Assembly: GCF_042186555.1 (NCBI RefSeq)
Contig: NC_133326.1
Span: 694,286,700 to 694,350,699 of the forward strand
Source: Aquarana catesbeiana
Lineage: Eukaryota; Chordata; Amphibia; Anura; Ranidae
Reading direction: 5' to 3'
Length of the DNA stretch: 64,000 nt
Below the pieces are notes generated by a model, which saw only the letters and a program-made list of their open reading frames with translations, made no database searches and was not told where the DNA came from. The position numbers and the translations under genes are program-made. Of the stretch, positions 43,614 to 55,364 are shown in pieces. Position 1 is the first letter of the stretch. Every line of letters starts with the position of its first letter.

Positions 43614-44560
43614 GGCAATAGATCAAATAGTTTTGACTTACTTTTTGTTATGCAGAGCTGACTGCGCAGATCAACCTGTGTGGACTGAAGAGATGAATAG
43701 ATAGAAAAGAAACCAGTGAATTCTGGAGTAAAGAGTAAACAAAAAACATATGAGATTAGATGATACATTGTATAAATTATTTTTTGCAAGTAATCACAAT
43801 TTACCCGTGAAAGAGAATAAATATCTCTCTCAGGGGAATAAGTGCCTTCGTCACACTCCCACATAATATGGTTGGGAGAATGAGGAGGGCTAATGGGGGT
43901 ACACGGATCTTCCGCTTACAGGAGAGAAGTGCTATGTCAAAAGACATCAAAATGATGTTTCATTAATTGGAGTGCAGAATATAGTTTTTGTTGAAATTAT
44001 TTATTCCAGGGTGGTTGTATATGGTTAGTCTTGCCCTAGGCTAAATAATTCAGTTAGAAAGGTACTGTTAATAACTTTGGTATTGATGAAGATAGTTTGA
44101 ATTATTTTGGGATTTTAACCCTTTTAGAGTAAACAATTACATATTTTATTCATATGTAACTGTTTAGATATGTTAACTCATAAAATTGAGGTTGTATTGC
44201 TTCAGATTACAATAAACAAAAACATAATTCTAGGAACTAGTTAGGTAATAATATTATATTTTTAAGAAAAGAAAGAAAAAGCTTCCATTACTTCTGGATT
44301 ATTGAACATATTTGTCCTAAAAAGTAATAAATCTATTGTTATTGCCTGATAATATATAACTGAACAAGAATTTCCTTATTTCACTTATATATTCTAAGGC
44401 TATATGAATCAGAAGCAATAAGAAATATAACTGGAATGTAACATGATCCCACACAGTGTGTGACTATCAGAATGCAGTTACATTCAGTTATAAATACAGG
44501 TTTTTTTATAGAGAACCATCTCTTAGTATAATAAATGAAGAGATATCAGGAATTAGGATG

Positions 44561-45628
44561 TCAGTCCATTGAATCTTCTTGGTCCATGGATGATGTGGCA
44601 TAACGGCCTCTTTTGTGAGAATGATGATTCCCATTTTGTTCTGAAATTTTCTGGGTGCTGCCTGAAGGTGAAGATGACGCCATTCTTCTGCGTGTGGGGG
44701 TGTTGCTGCTTGTGGGTTCTGTCAGATTTAATTTTAAAAGGGTTTGTTGTAGTTCATCTACTGATCTGCTTCTGTAAATTGTACCTTGGTAGTTAAATCT
44801 GACTGAAAAGGGGAAGCCCCATTGATACATAATGTTGTGGCGTTGCAGTTCCATTAGTTGGGGTTTCATGGATCGTCTTTTAGTAATAGTAAGTTGGGAT
44901 AGGTCAGCAAAAATTTGATAATTGTGTCCTTGAAAATTAAGTTCCTTTTTTTCTCTTGCAGCAATTAGTATTTATTCTTTCGTTCTGTAATAATGAAATT
45001 TTGTAATTATATCACGTGGGGGTCCATCTTTCTTTTTGGCTGTGAGGGCTCTGTGTACTCTGTCCAGTTCTAAACGTTCAATAGGGATATCTGGCTTTAG
45101 TTCTTGTAATAGAGCAGTAATAGTAGATTGCAGGTCTGTCACAGTTTCAGGTATTCCCCTTATGCGCAAGTTTGAACGTCTGGCTCTATTTTCGTAATCT
45201 TCGAGCTTAGTTTGAAGTATTAAATTCTCTTTTTTTAATTGTTCCAATTCTGTTATATTTTCTTGGGTTGTAATTTCAATTTCATCCATTTTTATTTCTA
45301 AGGCTGCGGTGCGGTTTCCCAGCTCTCTTATTTCTTTGGTTAGGCTTTTTGTTATTTGGTCTGAGGTTTGTTTTAAAGCCTTATGAAGCATCTTTTCAAA
45401 TTGTAATAATATTACTGGGGATACTGAGGAGGCTTGTGGAGAAGTTTGTGAGAGGATTTGTTCTGTATCTGACTCAAATGGAGAGTCTTGCTGTGACATT
45501 TTCTGTCTGTGAGAGCGCCCTGATGCTGTATCTTGTGAGGTGACTGGAGCTGCTTCAGCTGCAGTGAGTGCCTGTGAGCTCTTTGTGAGGTGATTTTTAT
45601 TTCTGCCACGGTTTCCTCCCAGTACCAT
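44561..45628 (-). pseudogene. LINE ORF1, copy 2, disabled by one nonsense mutation
   Basis: Equivalent of the copy 1 ORF1, using the same ATG (45,628). A CAA-to-TAA change at 44,974-44,972 ends the protein after RTKE, within the C-terminal RNA-binding region. The remaining 3' piece (44,869-44,561) is otherwise in frame. The coiled coil and the RRSNLRIRGIPE block are intact. Confidence 0.92.
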
Positions 45629-46402
45629 ATTTCCTGCCCAAACTTTCACAGTTTGTTCCCTGGGGCAAAAAGGTTCAAATGGATACCTTTTGAGCCTGCA
45701 GGCTCTGCTTTGTCCTTCTCTTCTCTCCTCAGCGGTGTGGAGATCTAACAATGCATGTCTGCTCTTCTAGGCTCCGCCTCCTGCCCCTCTAAATAAAATT
45801 ATTTTAATTGACTGGATTACGCTATGGGCACTTCTATTTCTTCGCTCGTTATGAGCTTAATTTAGATGGAAGTACGCAGAGTGCGCTGACAGCTATCCAA
45901 ATATCCATTCATGGATCCAGTCCTATTTGCGTGAACTAAGTCCGTCGATATTAAACCAATGAAAGGCACGCTGTTAACCTGTTAACCCATCACCTTCTGG
46001 TAAGTGAATTACCTATAGGGGATTCCCATAAAAGCAATGTGGTGAAGCATTTATCTGGGATTTTGATCAGCAGAGGGTTGGTGTTCAACATTCTTTATAA
46101 ACGGATCAGCTACCACCCCACACCCTGCTGTACACAATTAAGACACAAGTGGAACTTTTCATCTTTATTTGTATTTTATTATTTCACCAACTGCATAAAA
46201 TATTACTTACAAAACTGCATCTATATGTGTGTGTATCTCTTTAAACCCAGTATCAAATCTCGCTTCCACATCCAAACAAAATGCATATAACCAGAGTGTT
46301 ACAGGTAAATGCTGTCATAAATACTCTTTCCAATCCTCCACCCTCCAGGGTTAGGGCTCACTCATGCAAGATAATACAACTGGGCACATAGTGAAGCAGT
46401 AA

Positions 46403-46848
46403 GGCCCCTTTCACACTGGGGTGGTGGGTGCGTCGGCGGTAAAGCGCAGCTATTTTTAGCAGCTCTTTACCGTCAATTTTGCTGCACTATTCTGCCACTA
46501 GCGGGGCGCTTTTACCTCTGCTCGCGGCCGAGAAAGGGTTAAAAACCAGCTGCGAAAGGGTTAAAACCACCGCAAAGCTGCAGCAGCGATATGCCGGCGG
46601 TATAGCCGCGCTGCCCCATTGATTTCAATGGGCAGGAGTGGTGAAGGAGGGGTGTATACACCCCTCCTGCACCGCTCCAAAGATGCTGCTAGCAGGACAT
46701 TTTTTAGCGTCCTGCCAGCACACCGCTCCAGTGTGAAAGCCCTCGGGGCTTTCACGCTGGAGAGACAGCAGTGGCTCTTTCAGGGAGCTTTGCAAGCACT
46801 ATTTTTAGCGCTGTAGCACCTGCAAAGCACCCCAGTGTGAAAGGGGTC
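46403..46848. mobile_element. PIF/Harbinger-like MITE with TAA target duplication
   Basis: The ends GGCCCCTTTCACACTGGGG and CCCCAGTGTGAAAGGGGTC are flanked by TAA at 46,400-46,402 and 46,849-46,851. Inner arms (CTGCACCGCTCC, AGCGTCCTGCC, CTTTCACGCTGG) are partly self-complementary. A relative of the element at 16,233. Confidence 0.8.
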
Positions 46849-46851
46849 TAA

Positions 46852-47399
46852 AAGCAAAGAATCCAAAGTTTAATGTTCACAATCTACTTACAATCACTGT
46901 AAAAAAACAAAAAAAAAACAAACCTAAAAACCACAGTTAAAATGCCGTCACTTTCGATTAATTTTGTCCAATGGACTTTTTCCCAGTATGACTTTCAGAG
47001 TTGCTGGGGAGTGTCCTAGTTCTGTGAGTTTAGCACCATGCCTCAAATCCTAGGGGCATCCAAGTACCAGTTTGCATAATAGCCTTAAGGGAATGGTGGC
47101 TGCTATAGGTGAAACTGTGCATAGGCTTTACCATTTATGAAAAGCAAGCCATGAACCAGTAAACCTTACAGTCACAGCCAAAACTACCTTAAAAAAGCCT
47201 ATTTTTCAAGTTGAAATAAATATCAAGCTGGGGTGCTGCTGCTGTGCTTAAGCCAAGATACATGCAAAAGTTTAAAAATCAGCTATATATCCAAAGTATG
47301 TGACGCTAGATCCAGTGTAGCTGATGGTGTCAGTGAAAATCATACCGTTATGTAACACTACATACAGATTAGGGCATCTCCCAAGCATGGCTATCCCCT
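46852..47399. other. No recognisable feature
   Basis: About 550 bp without gene or transposon ends. Confidence 0.4.
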
Positions 47400-47990
47400 C
47401 TTCAGTCTATCATGAATGCTGCTGTCAGACTCATCTACCTTACCAACCATTCAGTGTCCACCACCCTGCTCTGCCAATCCCTCCATTGGCTTCCCATTGC
47501 CCAATGTATAAAATTCAAAACACTAACAACATTTTACTACTCTGCCCCGAGTTACACCACCAATTCTGTCTACAAATATCACCCAAACCGTCCCCTCCAT
47601 TCCCTCCAAGACCTCCTGCTTTCTAACACCTTGTCTCCTCCTCCCATGTTCATCTCCAGAGCCTCTCCCATCCTGTGGAACTCACTACCCCAATGTGTCT
47701 GGCTATCTCCTACTCTGTCCACTTTTGGGGCAATCCCAAAATCTCATCTCTTCAGGAAAGCCTATCCTGCCTTCAGCTAATTACCAAATCTTCTATTTCT
47801 CCCATCAGTTCATCCTTCACAGTTATTACCTATTGTTCCACCAGATCCTCCCTATTATATTGTAAGCTTGCAGGAGCAGGGCCCTCCTAACCCTCTTGTA
47901 TTGAACTGTATTGTCACTGTACCGTCTCCCTTTATATTGTAAATTGCTGCAAAAACTGCGCTATATAAATCATGTATAATAATAAAAAAA
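47400..47990 (+). pseudogene. L2-clade LINE 3' end (C-terminus of ORF2 plus 3' UTR)
   Basis: The plus strand 47,412-47,780 encodes the C-terminal region after the RT of L2-clade LINEs: AAVRLIYLTNHSVSTTLL, SLHWLPIAQCIKFK, RASPILWNSLPQ and SHLFRKAYPAF. It ends at TAA (47,778-47,780). The 3' UTR that follows has TTATATTGTAAGCTTGCAGGA, GCAGGGCCCTCCTAACCC and CTATATAAATCATGTATAAT, then an ATA run. 5'-truncated, as usual for these elements. This is the opposite end of the protein to the fragment at 551-2,345. Confidence 0.8.
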
Positions 47991-48842
47991 TTTTGTTAAG
48001 ATAATTATTGTAGAGATGTACCAAATATGCTTCCTGGTCCTTTTATTTTCGTTCTTTTGCCCAGACATACACAAAATTGTTTCCTTCTGAAAGTAGAAAA
48101 AAATGGATAATGTTTCTTACTTACTTATAGATTGTCCCTGAAGGCTTTATTGTCATTCTCCACCAATTCTCCAGGTGATCAATCTGTTAATAAATACCAG
48201 TGCAATCTCTCTATGTTACAGCATGGCCTTTATTGTAAACCAGAGCACAAGAGTACTTAACAGTCAGGAGACAACGTCAAGGAAGACAAATGTAAGACAT
48301 TGCACTTTTACTTTTCCCTTCTAGGTAAAATCTGTGGTTGCCCTTGAAGATTACTCTCACACGCTGCAGAAAATGGAGTAATTAATAATTATTAATAATA
48401 ATAATAATAATCATAATAATAATAATAATAATAATATGCTCATCCTCAGATAAGCAAAGTCCTTTTCCACATTTAACAACAAAAAAAAATGCTTTGATGG
48501 TTTAAAGAATCTAATCAAGTGTCTTACAGTAAAATGTGGGATGTAAATATTTAGGTGCAATAAATCAAATAGATAAAGAAATAAAGATTGTCGATGATTT
48601 ACTAAAGATGTCAACAGTGTTCACTCAGCTTATAGAAAAAGCTAAATTTTAATCATTCAAATGTTCAAGCCCAAAAGCAGCTTTTTTGTTCTTCTTCTTT
48701 CTTCTTGTTAGCATTTCCTTTGCACAAACTGTATCGGTATTTTAAGTGAAAACATCATCACTATATGTATTAGATATTATGTAAATGTATACTGTGTTAA
48801 GTGAACATCCTCCACTCCATTATTTTGTTTGTAATAATATTC

Positions 48843-48877
<35 letters not shown>

Positions 48878-49645
48878 TGAATTTTATTAAAAATAACAAT
48901 AACAATAATTATTTTTATTTACATGACTGAATTTAAAAGTAAAACAAATGTAGATGTGGCGCTGTTCTAGTAGAGTGGATAATTAATGATAAAACCACTT
49001 TAATGAAAAACGAATTGACAGTGGATTGTGAATGTGTCTGGATGGTGTTATAACCTCTGGCGACTATTTAGCAATGTGGTTTCAGTAGCTAGAGGAAAAA
49101 ATTCAATGTGTTTATAGTATTTCATATGTGAATTATCCCTGTGAATGTCAACCGGACGTTAAATTTATGCTAGTTCTCAGTTTTGTAATGGGGTTACATA
49201 TAAAAATATGACCAATATAATATTATATAATATAATATCACATACAATGCATAAACTGATGCATGACGTGACTGATTTTCAATGAGGGTATTATTGTCAA
49301 TATTCACACATATATACTTTTACTGCTCATTTAGATTGATCATTGCTTTCAGTAGCACATTTTTATTTTTATTTTTCATTTTTATTTTTATTTTTTCATT
49401 TTTTATTTATTTGAGCACTACTATTTATTCCACTTATCTCTAGAGGTTTAAATTCAGTCACGTATTTGTTACATATTAACTGGCAGCTATAGTTTATTTA
49501 AATTATACTTTTTTCACTTACTCAGAAGCGCAGTGGAGGTATCACACGGTGTAGGGTGTTAGCTTGTGAACCATCAGGTGTGCAATAATTATTTATTATT
49601 ATTATTATTATTATTTATGTACAGTATTTTTTTACTGCTATTACA
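47991..49645. other. AT-rich DNA with ATA/ATT microsatellites
   Basis: (ATA/ATT)n tracts at about 48,383-48,435, 48,848-48,874 and 49,585-49,615. 49,365-49,410 is TTTTTATTTTTCATT-like. 48,950-49,560 may be an old transposon (it contains ATTTCATATGTGAATTATCC) but no ends were found. No gene. Confidence 0.5.
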
Positions 49646-49944
49646 TTAATCACTTGCTTATTGGGCACCTAAACCCCCTTCCTGCCCAGGGCAGTTTTCA
49701 ACTTTCAGCGTTGTCACACTTTAAATGACACTTGCGTGATCATGCTACACTGTACCCAAATTAAATTTTTATGATTTTTTTTTTCACACAAATAGAGCTT
49801 TCTTTTGGTGATATTTAATCGCTGCTGGGTTTTTTTTTATTTTGTGCTAAAAGAACGAAAAAAGAACAAACATTTTGAAAAAAACAAACAGTTTCATAGT
49901 TTGTTATAAAATTTTGCAAACAGGTAATTTTTCTCCTTCATTGA

Positions 49945-50311
49945 TGTGTGCTGATGAGGCTGCACTGATAGGCACTGATTAAGCGGCACTGATGGGCACT
50001 GATAGGTGGCTCTAATGGGCACTAATAAGGTGGCACTGGTGGACACTGATAGGTGGCACTGATGAGCACTGATAGGACGGCACTGGTGGGCACTGATAGG
50101 TGGCACTGATGGGCACTGATAGGAGGCACTGATTGGTGACACTGATGGGCGGAACTGAAAGGCAATGATAGGTGCCACTGAAGGGAACTGATAGGTGGCA
50201 CTGATGGGTGGCACTGATAGGCACTGGTAGGTAAAACTGATAGGCAGCACTGATAGGTGGCACTGATGGGCACTGATAGGTGGCACTGGTGGGCATTGAT
50301 AGACAGCACTG
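49945..50311. repeat. CAGTGCC-type minisatellite
   Basis: About 370 bp of 10-20-bp units built from GGCACTGATGGGCACTGATAGGT and variants, with two or three frames open by period. It continues after the inserted element at 52,194. Confidence 0.9.
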
Positions 50312-50319
50312 ATATGCAC

Positions 50320-52185
50320 TAGGGATGAGCCAAACAACCCCCCATTTCGGTTTGCACCAGAACATTCCGAACAGGCAAAAAATTCAGAAGAACACACAAA
50401 CATCATTAAAGTCTATGAGACACGAACATGAAAAATTTTAAATTTTAAAGTGCAAGTTATTGTCACATGCAAGTTATTGTCATAAAAAGTGTTTGGGGAC
50501 CCGGGTCCTGCCCCAGGGGACATGTATCAATGCAATTTTTTTTTTTTTTAAAACAACCGTTTTTTCGGGAGCAGTGATTTTTTTAATGCTTAATGTGAAA
50601 CAATAAAAATGAAATATTCTTTTAAATATCATGCCTGGGGGGTGTCTATAGTATGCCTGCAAAGTGGCACATTTTTCCTGTGTTTAGAACGTTTCTAAAG
50701 GAAAAATTGTCATTTAAAACTGATTGCGGCTGTAATGAATTGTCGGGTCTCGGCAGTATAGATAAAACTCATTGAAAAAAAGAGCATGGGTCCCCCCAGT
50801 CCATTACCAGGCCCTTTTGGTCTGGTATGAATATTAAGGGGAACCCTGAACCAAAATTTTATAAAAAATTGCGTGAGGGTCCCCCCAAAATCCATACCAG
50901 GCCCTTCAGATCTGATACGGAAATGAAGGGGAATCCTGCGCCAAAATTTTTTCAAAAATGGCGTAGGGGTCCCCCCAAAATCCATACCAGACCCTTATTC
51001 GAGCACGCAACATGGCAGGCCCCAGGAAAAAAGGGGGGATGAGAGAGCACCACCCTCCTGAACCGTACCAGGCCACATGCCCTCAACATGTGGAGGGTGC
51101 TTTGGGGTCTTGCCCGGTGGTTGTGGGGGGTATGTGGGTGGGGGCTTATCTGAATCTGGACCCCCAGATCCCGGACTCCCCCTCTATGTGAATTGGTAAT
51201 GGGGTACATTTCACAAAAAAAGTGTCAGAAATTGTAAAAAGACAAGAGACAGCTTAGGATAAGTCCTTTATTAAAAAAAAAATAAAAATGTCCAGCGATG
51301 TCCATTCATCTTCTATCACGCCGCCCGATGGACTGAAAAAAAAAGCCGCAACTGTTCCGCCTCCATGTGAGGCTCTTGCCGACTGACACTTATCTGTGAC
51401 AGTTCTTATATAGCTGAGGACGGGGCCACACAGTCACATAAACGGTGACCCTGCCCCCCTCTGACACCATGGGGGCTTCCCCGTGGCGTCAGAGGGGGGT
51501 GGGGTCACCCATTTACGTCACTGCGTGGAACTCGGGCATGTGGCCTGGTATGGTTCAGGAGGGGGGGCACTCTCTCGTCCCCCCTCTTTTCCTGCAGCCT
51601 GCCAGATTGCGTGCTCGGATAGGGGTCTGGTATGGATTTTAAGGGGACCCCTACGGCATTTTTTTGTTTTTTTTGTTTCGGGGTTCCCCTTAATATTCAT
51701 ACCAGACCCAAAGGGCCTGGTAATGGACTGGGGGGGAACCTGTGCTCTTTGTTTCAATGAGTTTTATCTATATTGCCGAGACCTGACAATTCATTACAGC
51801 CGCAGTTTTAAATGACAATTTTTCCTTTAGAAATGTCATTTTGCTGCAGTACTGTTCTAAACATGGGAAAATGTGCCACTTTACAGCCATACTATAGACA
51901 CCCCCAGGCACGATATTTAAAGGAATATTTAATTTTTATAGTTTCACTTTAAGCATTAAAAAAAATCACTGCTCCCAAAAAAACGGCCATTTTAAATAAA
52001 AAAATTTGCCCCTGGGGCAGGACCCGGGTCTCCAAGCACTTTTTATGACAATAACTTGCATATAAGCCTATAAAATGAGCACTTTTGATTTTTCATGTTC
52101 GTGTCCCATTGACTTTAACTGTGTTCTGGTGGCTTTGGAATTTGCAGCGAACACCGCATATTGTTAACTGTTCGGCTCATCCCTA
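50320..52185. mobile_element. Palindromic TAGGGATGAGC element with 8-bp TSD, shortened on the right arm
   Basis: TAGGGATGAGCC and GGCTCATCCCTA are flanked by ATATGCAC at 50,312-50,319 and 52,186-52,193. It has the same block order as 34,437-37,147. The mirror is incomplete: the right arm jumps from the GC-rich centre to GGCATGTGGCCTGGTATGGTT near 51,535, so the counterpart of about 51,170-51,390 is deleted. No protein. Confidence 0.85.
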
Positions 52186-52189
52186 ATAT

Positions 52190-53160
52190 GCACTGGCAGG
52201 TGGCACCGGTGAGCACTGGCAGGTGGCACTGGTGGGCACTGCTTAGCAGAAGTTGGTGTCCATGTGCAGGACCAATGTCCCTGTGACAGAAGCCAGTAAT
52301 TGGCTTTTTTTTCTCCTCGCGCTGTCAGCGCGATCTTCTGTTTACAGCACATCATTGGCTGACAGCTGATCACGTCATTGGCTGACAGCTGATCACGTCA
52401 TTGGCTGACAGCTGATCATGTAGTCGGCCCCTCACTCTGATCTGTGATCAGCTGAGTCTTATTGACCCGCTGATCACAGAGCGCGCCACATGCACCCCTC
52501 AGGGGGGGGCGCAGGCAGCTCAGGCACGGGAGAATGTACATAAACACCCTCCTGGCAATTTAGGCCCGCACTGTAGCTGTCTTTCAGGTATAACGCAGGC
52601 ATGAGGAGGTTAAAACTGAACTCCAGGAAAACAACTAAAAACACAAATAAAATACATATAAAGCAGCTAAGTCCTAAGATTTACACAGCACAGTCCTGTC
52701 TCTGAGGGCAGGATATCCGATTTTTCTTTGTTGTTGTTAAGTAACCCTTATATAGATCTTGTCCATTGGCCAGCTTTTGATTTTCAATGAAGCAAAAGCA
52801 TCAGGATGAGGATCTCATCTCTCCATTACTCTGCTCTCTTTTCCTATTGCCAGGCCCTCTGCACTGCACCCCAACTGATTGGCTCCCTGTGTTGCTTTTC
52901 CCTCCCCCCAGTCTAAGCTCTGCTGTACAAGAACTGCAAGAGTCTGAAACCATGTCGTATTCATCTACTTACACTGCATGTATTTTTGAAACACATTTAA
53001 TTATTTATTAATAAATACAAAGCTATAATAGTTTGCATTTTTAGATTTGCTTGGAGTTTAGCTATGGAAAAAACAATTATGAAAAATTATTATTAATATT
53101 ATTGTTATTATTATTATTATACAGGATATAAATTGTGTCAACAGTTTATGCAGCACTTTA
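52190..53160 (-). repeat. About 1-kb segment, inverted copy of 21,309-22,270
   Basis: Shares CAGGACCAATGTCCCTGTGACA, AACTCCAGGAAAACAACTAA, GATGAGGATCTCATCTCTCC and TTTGCATTTTTAGATTTGCTT with the plus-strand copy, in reverse order and on the other strand. It ends in an L2 tail. Confidence 0.8.
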
Positions 53161-54460
53161 CAATAAAAAGGGGGACATTTACAATACAGTTTAATACAGA
53201 ATGTATAGGAGGGCCCTGCTCATGGAGCTTACAATCTAAATGGAGGAGGAGGTGCTACAAAAGGTAATAGCTGCAGGATATGATCTGATGGAGGTAACTA
53301 AAGTACAGTTCTTAGATGAAGATAGTGTAGGCTTCCCTGAATAAATGAGTAGACATGTGCACTGCCGAAAAATTTGTTTGTTTTCATTTAATTCGTTTTT
53401 GTTTGTTTTTTTTTTTCATTTTTCGGGTCATTCGTTATGATCGAAATTTGTAAATTCTTAAATTCGAAAATTCAAAAATCCGGAAATTCTAATATTTGCA
53501 AATTCGAAAATTCGGAAATTTGGAAATTCAAGAATTCCGAAATTTTAAAATCCAAAAATTCGAAAGAATGAAAATCTGAAAATCCAAAAATAATAACTAA
53601 CTAACTAATAATAACTAAATTATATTTATTGGAATTTCCTCTCAAATTTGGCTGTTAGTGAACATAACAAATACAAATTTATCCGAAGTTACAAATTATC
53701 TGAAATAATGAATGCCGCATCTAAACAAATGGAATTAATAATAATAAATAATAATAATCATTTTTATTTTTATTTTTATTATTATTATTATTATTATTAT
53801 CATTATTATTGTTTCATTTTTTTATTAATTTGTTACGATCCATTCATTTAGATACGGCATTCATAATTTCTTCGGATAAATCATAACTTCGGATCAATTT
53901 GTTTTTGGTACGTCAACTAACAGCCAAATTTGAAAGGAAATTCCAATACCTATAATTTAATAGTTAGTAATAGGTTATTATTAGTTAGTTATTATTTCAG
54001 ATTTTTGCATTTTCTGGTTTTCAAATTTTTGGATTTTTGTTCTTATTTTCGGATTTCTTAATTTTCTAATTTTTGAATTTCCAAATTTATGAATACTCAA
54101 ATTTACGAATATTCAAATGTATGAATTTCTAAATATACGAATTTCTGAATATTCTAATTTCCAAATTTCTGATTTAATGAATTTCTGAATTTTCGAATTT
54201 CCAAATTTCCAGATTTTGGAATTTCGAAATTTTCTAATTTACGAATTTACGAATACGCAAATTTACAAATTTATGTATTTTTGAATTTACAAATATTCGG
54301 AAAAGTTCATTAGAGGGGTTTTCGTTAATTTGGATATTTTTGAATGAACAAATTTGTTGAAATTAATTAAAAAATGAATTCGGAACTAAACAAATTGCCT
54401 ATAAATGAGTTTTCAGGGATTGTCTAAAGATGGATAGGGTAGGAGCTGACTGGACGGGGA
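53110..54460 (-). pseudogene. L2-clade LINE 3' end, split by the 53,350 element
   Basis: On the minus strand the 3' UTR (complement of GAGGGCCCTGCTCATGGAGC) and the protein end (complement of AGTGTAGGCTTCCCTGAATAAATGAG, continuing as TTTTCAGGGATTGTCTAAAG at 54,410) are separated by the inserted element. Without it the coding end reads like the SHLFRKAY box at 47,400-47,780. Confidence 0.68.
53350..54401. mobile_element. TAGACATGTGCA-type element with 8-bp TSD (hAT-like)
   Basis: It starts TAGACATGTGCAC, and its right end reads CAAATTGCCTA, the mirror of the start with six bases lost. TAAATGAG occurs on both sides (53,342-53,349 and 54,402-54,409). The interior is a run of AATTCG/CGAATT-like words and two inverted arms around TGTTAGTGAAC / GTCAACTAACA. 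An ATT microsatellite sits at the centre (53,745-53,810). No protein. Confidence 0.82.
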
Positions 54461-54878
54461 CATGCAGTGTTCATTTTCAGATACCATTAAAATTACAATT
54501 ATTGGATGTAGATCTACATAAATACATGTTAAAGGCATTATAAACCTTCTTACCTGCACCTTGTGTTTTTCATCTGCATAAGATGTGCATTGATTATGTA
54601 TTTTCATGGTGTCATTTGTTGCCCTATATGCACAGGCATAATACAATAAATCATCACATTTCAATGTCAGAAATTTCTGTTTGTTTGACATAACATAAAG
54701 CATGTGACGTGGTACTGTTAAGCCGCATACACACGATCGGACATTCCGACAACAAAATTCTGGATTTTTTTCTGACGGATGTTGGCTAAAACTTGTCTTG
54801 CATACACACGGTCGCACAAATGTTGTCAGAAATTCCGATCGCTAAGAACGCGCTGATGTATAACACGTACGACGGCTC

Positions 54879-54886
54879 TATAAAAG
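54879..54886 (+). promoter_or_regulatory. TATA box candidate of Harbinger transposase gene
   Basis: TATAAAAG preceded by GC-containing sequence about 330 bp upstream of the likely first exon ATG region. The following stretch is kept in the deleted derivative at 37,400-37,500, though the TATA word itself is not. Confidence 0.4.
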
Positions 54887-55364
54887 GGAAGTTCAATACC
54901 AAGTGCGCCACCCTTTGGGCTCCTTCTGCTAATCTCGTGTTTATCTCATGTTAGTAGAAGTTTGGTGAGAGACGATTCGCGCTTTTCAGCCTTGTGCTTT
55001 TCAGTCTTGTGCTTTTCAGTCTGTTACTGCTCTTCACTTTAGTTTGTGCTTGTGGGTTCGTATCTGGTTTTCAGTGCATGTAGTCAGTTTGTATTTGGTT
55101 TTCAGTGAGTTCTTGTCCGCTCATTTCTGATTTTTAGCTTGCTCTTATCAGGCCTTTCTGTTTTTCAGTGCGTTCTGTTTAGTTCGTTCTGACCAGCTGA
55201 CAGTTTTGAAGCCATGTTGCTGTTACGTACTCGTCGTAGAGTTTGTGCTATGCAGGGGCTTGGTGTTGGGGTTCTTACTTTGACCCAAGCCTAGTCCATG
55301 AACAGGGCGGGGAGGAGTTCATGGATGAAGAATTGGTTACTCCAGCGTAAACAAATTCCCTGAT

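Larger units (their letters stand above)
39367..45805 (-). mobile_element. L1/Tx1-type LINE, copy 2, with 16-bp TSD
   Basis: The body 39,383-45,789 is almost the same sequence as copy 1, on the same strand, and is flanked by TAAATAAAATTATTTT at 39,367-39,382 and 45,790-45,805. The empty site would read TTATTTT/AATTG, the typical L1 endonuclease cleavage context. The same 3' terminus (CTTCTTTTGACAAGG in sense) and the same AATAAA are present. The 5' end agrees with copy 1 within one or two bases. Three nonsense mutations and one frameshift disable it. Confidence 0.93.
38880..46187. mobile_element. Long-terminal-inverted-repeat element, split by LINE copy 2
   Basis: The left arm 38,880-39,173 and right arm 45,871-46,187 are inverted copies of about 300 bp. 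Shared blocks are TACAAATAAAGATGAAAAGT, CTGTACACA/TGTGTACAG, CAGCTACCACCCCACACCC, CACCTTCTGG and GGACTTAGTTCAC. Removing LINE copy 2 leaves an element of about 0.9 kb. The core between arms (39,174-39,366 and 45,806-45,870) has an inner palindrome around AAGGTATCAC / GTGATACCTT. No transposase or clear TSD; superfamily unknown. Confidence 0.75.
49646..52613 (-). mobile_element. TTAACC-family repeat with CAGTGCC minisatellite, split by the 50,320 palindrome
   Basis: TTAA at 49,646 and at 52,610-52,613 (GAGGAGGTTAA) bound it. Landmarks on the minus strand are the same as at 21,832 and 23,602. The minisatellite (49,945-50,311, continuing at 52,194-52,240) is made of GGCACTGATGGGCACTGATA-like units. 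Open frames there are repeat artefacts. The sequence reads through when 50,320-52,193 is removed. Confidence 0.68.

Noticed and set aside
49894..50406. Frames up to 170 codons over the CAGTGCC array
   Set aside because: Three overlapping minus frames are all open because of the repeat unit; they read Cys/Pro/Ser repeats only.
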